Assembly: GCA_002478115.1 (NCBI GenBank) | Contig: DLMH01000016.1 | Location: forward strand, 2,826-12,268 | Source: Candidatus Acidiferrum typicum | Lineage (GTDB): Bacteria; Acidobacteriota; Terriglobia; Acidiferrales; UBA7541 | DNA length: 9,443 bases | Reading direction: 5' to 3' | In this document: one piece after another, positions 7,361 through 9,443 of the stretch | How the letters are laid out: each line of letters begins with the position of its first letter | Position numbering within the stretch: the first letter of the stretch is position 1 | The notes under the pieces: model-generated | Database searches by the model: none | Seen by the model: only the letters and a program-made list of their open reading frames with translations | What the model was told of the DNA's origin: nothing | Made by a program: the position numbers and the translations under genes

Positions 7361-7692
7361 TTACGGGCGCAATGTGAATGGAATGTCGATTAGATCGGTT
7401 CGGCCGGGCAAAGGCTCGGGCCGCCCTGTTGTCCGACCCCAGCGGGGCTCATAGGCTGCGGCGCCTTTTCGCGACACCTCTGAGGAAGAAGAATTTACGA
7501 TTATAAGCAAAGTCGACTCTGAGAGATTGCCGGAGAGTGGTTTACAGGACGTGGTGATGTTGGCTTCTTCGTAAAAGACTACGGTGACGAAGTCGAGGTC
7601 TTGGCCGGCAACCGGATTGAGGGACATGAACGAAGCCACATGGGTTAGTTCAAAACGACTGAAGGAGAACGGGGTTTGCGCCGGCGCGGACT
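7361..7692 (-). pseudogene. Possible 5'-truncated gene for a small beta-rich protein
   Basis: A minus-strand frame runs from just after a TAG (7693-7695) to a TAA at 7361, about 110 codons. It reads SAPAQTPFSFSRFELTHVAS, then DLDFVTVVFYEEAN in the middle, and ends RTDLIDIPFTLRP. The N-terminal part alternates hydrophobic and polar residues like beta strands, and its SAPAQ start resembles the residue pattern after a signal-peptide cleavage site. Third positions favour C/G as in neighbouring genes. There is no start codon with a ribosome binding site (GTG 7639 and ATG 7627 are the only candidates), and no signal peptide lies upstream, where stops interrupt the frame. It could be a truncated secreted-protein gene cut by the adjacent DUF5677/integrase segment, or a chance open frame. 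I do not recognise a family. Confidence 0.3.
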
Positions 7693-7728
7693 AAATTGAG
7701 GCGACGCAACTGAACGGTCAAACGTCGG

Positions 7729-7736
7729 TAAGGAGG
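7729..7736 (+). promoter_or_regulatory. Shine-Dalgarno site of the DUF5677-like gene
   Basis: TAAGGAGG is a full complement of the 16S 3' end, 10 bases before ATG 7747 (slightly longer than the usual spacing). It fixes the start of the downstream gene. Confidence 0.75.
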
Positions 7737-7746
7737 CACACGGAAT

Positions 7747-8360
7747 ATGATCGGCCCAACGGCGGTATTCGCATTTCCTAATCTCTGGGATGTGGCATAC
7801 AAGAATCATATTGATGTATATCGCGCTATTGACAAGGTTCAACTGGTTGGAAACGAATTGATCGCAGCCACGAAAGGCAGCACAGTGGAGCTAGTTCAAC
7901 TGATGCGTGCTCTTACCAGCATCAACGTCACCTCTATGTCCGATGTGCTGATCCTTACTGGAAATGGGCGGGGAACAGGGGCGATGAAAGTCGCTCGTTC
8001 TATGTACGAGGTGTCAGTAACGGCTGAGTACCTTGAGAAGAATCCAAATGAAGCCGATCCCCTATTTGGACTTTGCTCATGTCATTGCCTGGCGGCAGTT
8101 GCTCCTCATCGAAAAGGATTCTCCCAGTAAGGTGACACCGGAGCTCAAGAGAGAAGGGGAAGCACAGTACAACCGCATCAAGGGAAAGTTCGAGAAGAAT
8201 GGCCGTGTGCGTAATAGTTGGTCTGAGAAATCAGTTAAGAAGATGGCCGACGAGATCGGCAGGGCTGATGTATACGAACTGGTGTACGGTCTAGCCTCTA
8301 TGCTGCACCACGTCAACGTCGGCGGCCTAATCGCCAAGAGAGTGAAGCCGGTACGGAACG
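7747..8360 (+). pseudogene. DUF5677-like protein, frameshifted and 3'-truncated
   Basis: Two plus-strand frames together encode one protein resembling the DUF5677 family, whose function is unknown. Frame one (ATG 7747) gives an N-terminal helix-rich part including VQLMRALTSIN and the family-like GAMKVARSMYEVSVTAEYLEKNPNEADP. Around the CCCC run at 8059-8062 similarity passes to the +1 frame: YLDFAHVIAWRQLLLIEKDS, then NSWSEKSVKKMADEIG and VYELVYGLASMLHHVNVGGL, the expected Trp, Tyr and His-containing C-terminal part. Removing one C joins them into a continuous reading frame of about 204 codons. Unshifted, frame one ends at TAA 8128 after 127 residues. The second frame continues to 8605, but past about 8360 it is only the shadow of the integrase frame, so the normal C-terminal tail is missing. 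The cause could be a true frameshift mutation, a sequencing error, or (less likely) programmed +1 slippage. The strong ribosome binding site argues that the gene was recently functional. Confidence 0.7.
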
Positions 8361-8373
8361 ACAACCAAGGCCC

Positions 8374-9443
8374 CGCGGCACGGGCAGCGTATACAGCATC
8401 AAGGGCAGTTCCGTGCTCTGGATCAAGTACTATCGCAATGGCGTCCCAGTCCGGGAGAGCAGCGGCTCGACCAAAGTCAAATCGGCCGAGAAGCTGCTGC
8501 GACAGCGAATCGGCGCGATCTCTTCGGGAACCTATATCCCGTTGCAGGTCACCAAGACCCGCGTCTCCGAACTCGGGGAGGATCTGCTCCGGGAATACAA
8601 AATAAACGGTCGTAAGTCAATCGATGATCTAACTGCGCGATGGGAGCTGCATCTAAAGCCGTTCTTTGCCCATCTGCGGGCCATCGAGGTCACGGGTCAG
8701 CTTGTAGCGCAGTACATCGACGCCAGGCAGCAGGAAGAGGCATCGAATGCGACCACCAACCGCGAGCTAGCGGCGTTGAAGCGACTCTTCTCGCTAGCCC
8801 GCCAGTCCAACAAAGTCACAGCAGTTCCTTACATCGCGATGTTGAAAGGGGACAACACACGGACGGGCTTTCTCGAAAGCAAGCAGCACGACAATCTGGC
8901 CGCTGAATGCGCGAAAGTCGGCCTCTGGATGCGTGCGATCTTCGAAGTCGGAGTCACGTACGGCTGGCGTCACGGGGAACTCTTGGGCTTGCGCGTCTCC
9001 CAAGTCAACCTGCTGGCCGGCACGATCCGCCTTGAACCCGGCACCACGAAGAACAAAGAGGGGCGGCAAGTGACCATGACACAGCCGGTCCGCACGTTGC
9101 TCTCTCAGTGCATCCATTGCAAGACAGCATCGGCGTTTGTGTTCACTCGCGAGGACGGCACTCCGGTGCGGGACTTCCGCGGAGCGTGGGCGACCGCCTG
9201 CGAAGCTGCGAAGGTGCCAGGCTTGCTCTTCCACGATCTGCGGAGAACGGCTGCACGCAATCTCCGTCGAGCGGGAGTTGCCGAGGGCATCATTCCAAAA
9301 ATCGGCGGCTGGAAAACTCGCAGTGGGTTCGAGAGGTACGCCATCGTTTCGGATCGTGACATCAACGATGCGATGACAGCTCTAGAAGCGAAGCAACAGC
9401 GAGACCACGCGGAAGCTGCAGCCCAGCAAAAGTCCGCTGCGGC
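8374..9443 (+). CDS. Tyrosine recombinase / phage-type integrase (partial, no usable start; runs off the window)
   Basis: Site-specific recombinase that would cut and rejoin DNA through a 3'-phosphotyrosine intermediate. The frame is open from 8269 to the window end. Family-like sequence begins at RGTGSVYSIKG (8374), a typical integrase N-terminus with WIKYYRNGVPVRESSGSTK. A SAM-like core-binding domain follows (about 8580-8880) and then the catalytic domain. Catalytic residues are Arg I in YGWRHGELLGLR (8968-8970), Lys in TKNKEGRQV (about 9049), H-x-x-R in FHDLRRTA (His 9232, Arg 9241), Trp in GGWKT (9310) replacing the second His, and nucleophile Tyr in ERYAI (9337-9339). The active site is therefore complete. 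No ATG, GTG or TTG occurs in frame between 8269 and GTG 8413, which lies inside the conserved N-terminal strand, so the 5' end appears lost or replaced by DUF5677 sequence. The C-terminal tail (EAKQQRDHAEAAAQQKSAA) continues beyond the window. An integrase here suggests a genomic island or prophage edge. Confidence 0.88.

Noticed and set aside
8361..8605. C-terminal tail of the second DUF5677-like frame
   Set aside because: The translation becomes Arg/Ser/Pro-rich and lies out of frame over the integrase, whose frame clearly encodes family-like sequence; it is a shadow.

Overview
The window looks like chromosomal DNA from a soil-type Acidobacteriota (Terriglobia-like). This is an inference from gene content (a secreted S53 sedolisin of a type common in that phylum, stand-alone mtgA), moderately high GC and gene style. 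No rRNA or other phylogenetic marker is present to confirm it.

Layout. Positions 1-260 hold a clear rho-independent terminator and no gene. 261-2333 (minus) encodes a secreted pro-kumamolisin-type peptidase (S53) with signal peptide, activation domain and complete catalytic residues, preceded by a strong ribosome binding site. 2334-2886 is its upstream region with no gene I can support. About 2887-3204 (minus) is an internal fragment of an IS110-family transposase, cut at both ends. 3319-4176 (plus) is an unrecognised single-pass membrane protein with an extracytoplasmic domain carrying six cysteines. 4347-4814 (minus) is a GNAT acetyltransferase, 4959-5666 (minus) is the monofunctional peptidoglycan glycosyltransferase MtgA, and 6127-7146 (minus) is an NAD-dependent epimerase/dehydratase-family protein. 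The gaps 4177-4346 and 5667-6126 each hold one copy of a 34-bp dispersed repeat. The 7147-7746 gap contains a possible short, 5'-truncated minus-strand reading frame.

The right end (7747-9443, plus) is the most disturbed part. A DUF5677-like gene starts with a near-ideal Shine-Dalgarno sequence, is frameshifted at a CCCC run, and loses its 3' end near 8350-8373. There it abuts a tyrosine recombinase (integrase) whose catalytic domain is complete but which has no usable start codon where its N-terminus should begin. This looks like the edge of a mobile island with a rearrangement junction, or an assembly or sequencing problem.

I see no pathway or operon linking the genes. The four intact genes of recognised family are independent housekeeping or accessory functions. 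I found no CRISPR array, tRNA, rRNA or convincing new multi-gene system. The items most worth checking are the broken DUF5677/integrase junction, the 34-bp repeat pair that may be a peptide-coding remnant, and the possible gene remnant at 7361-7692.
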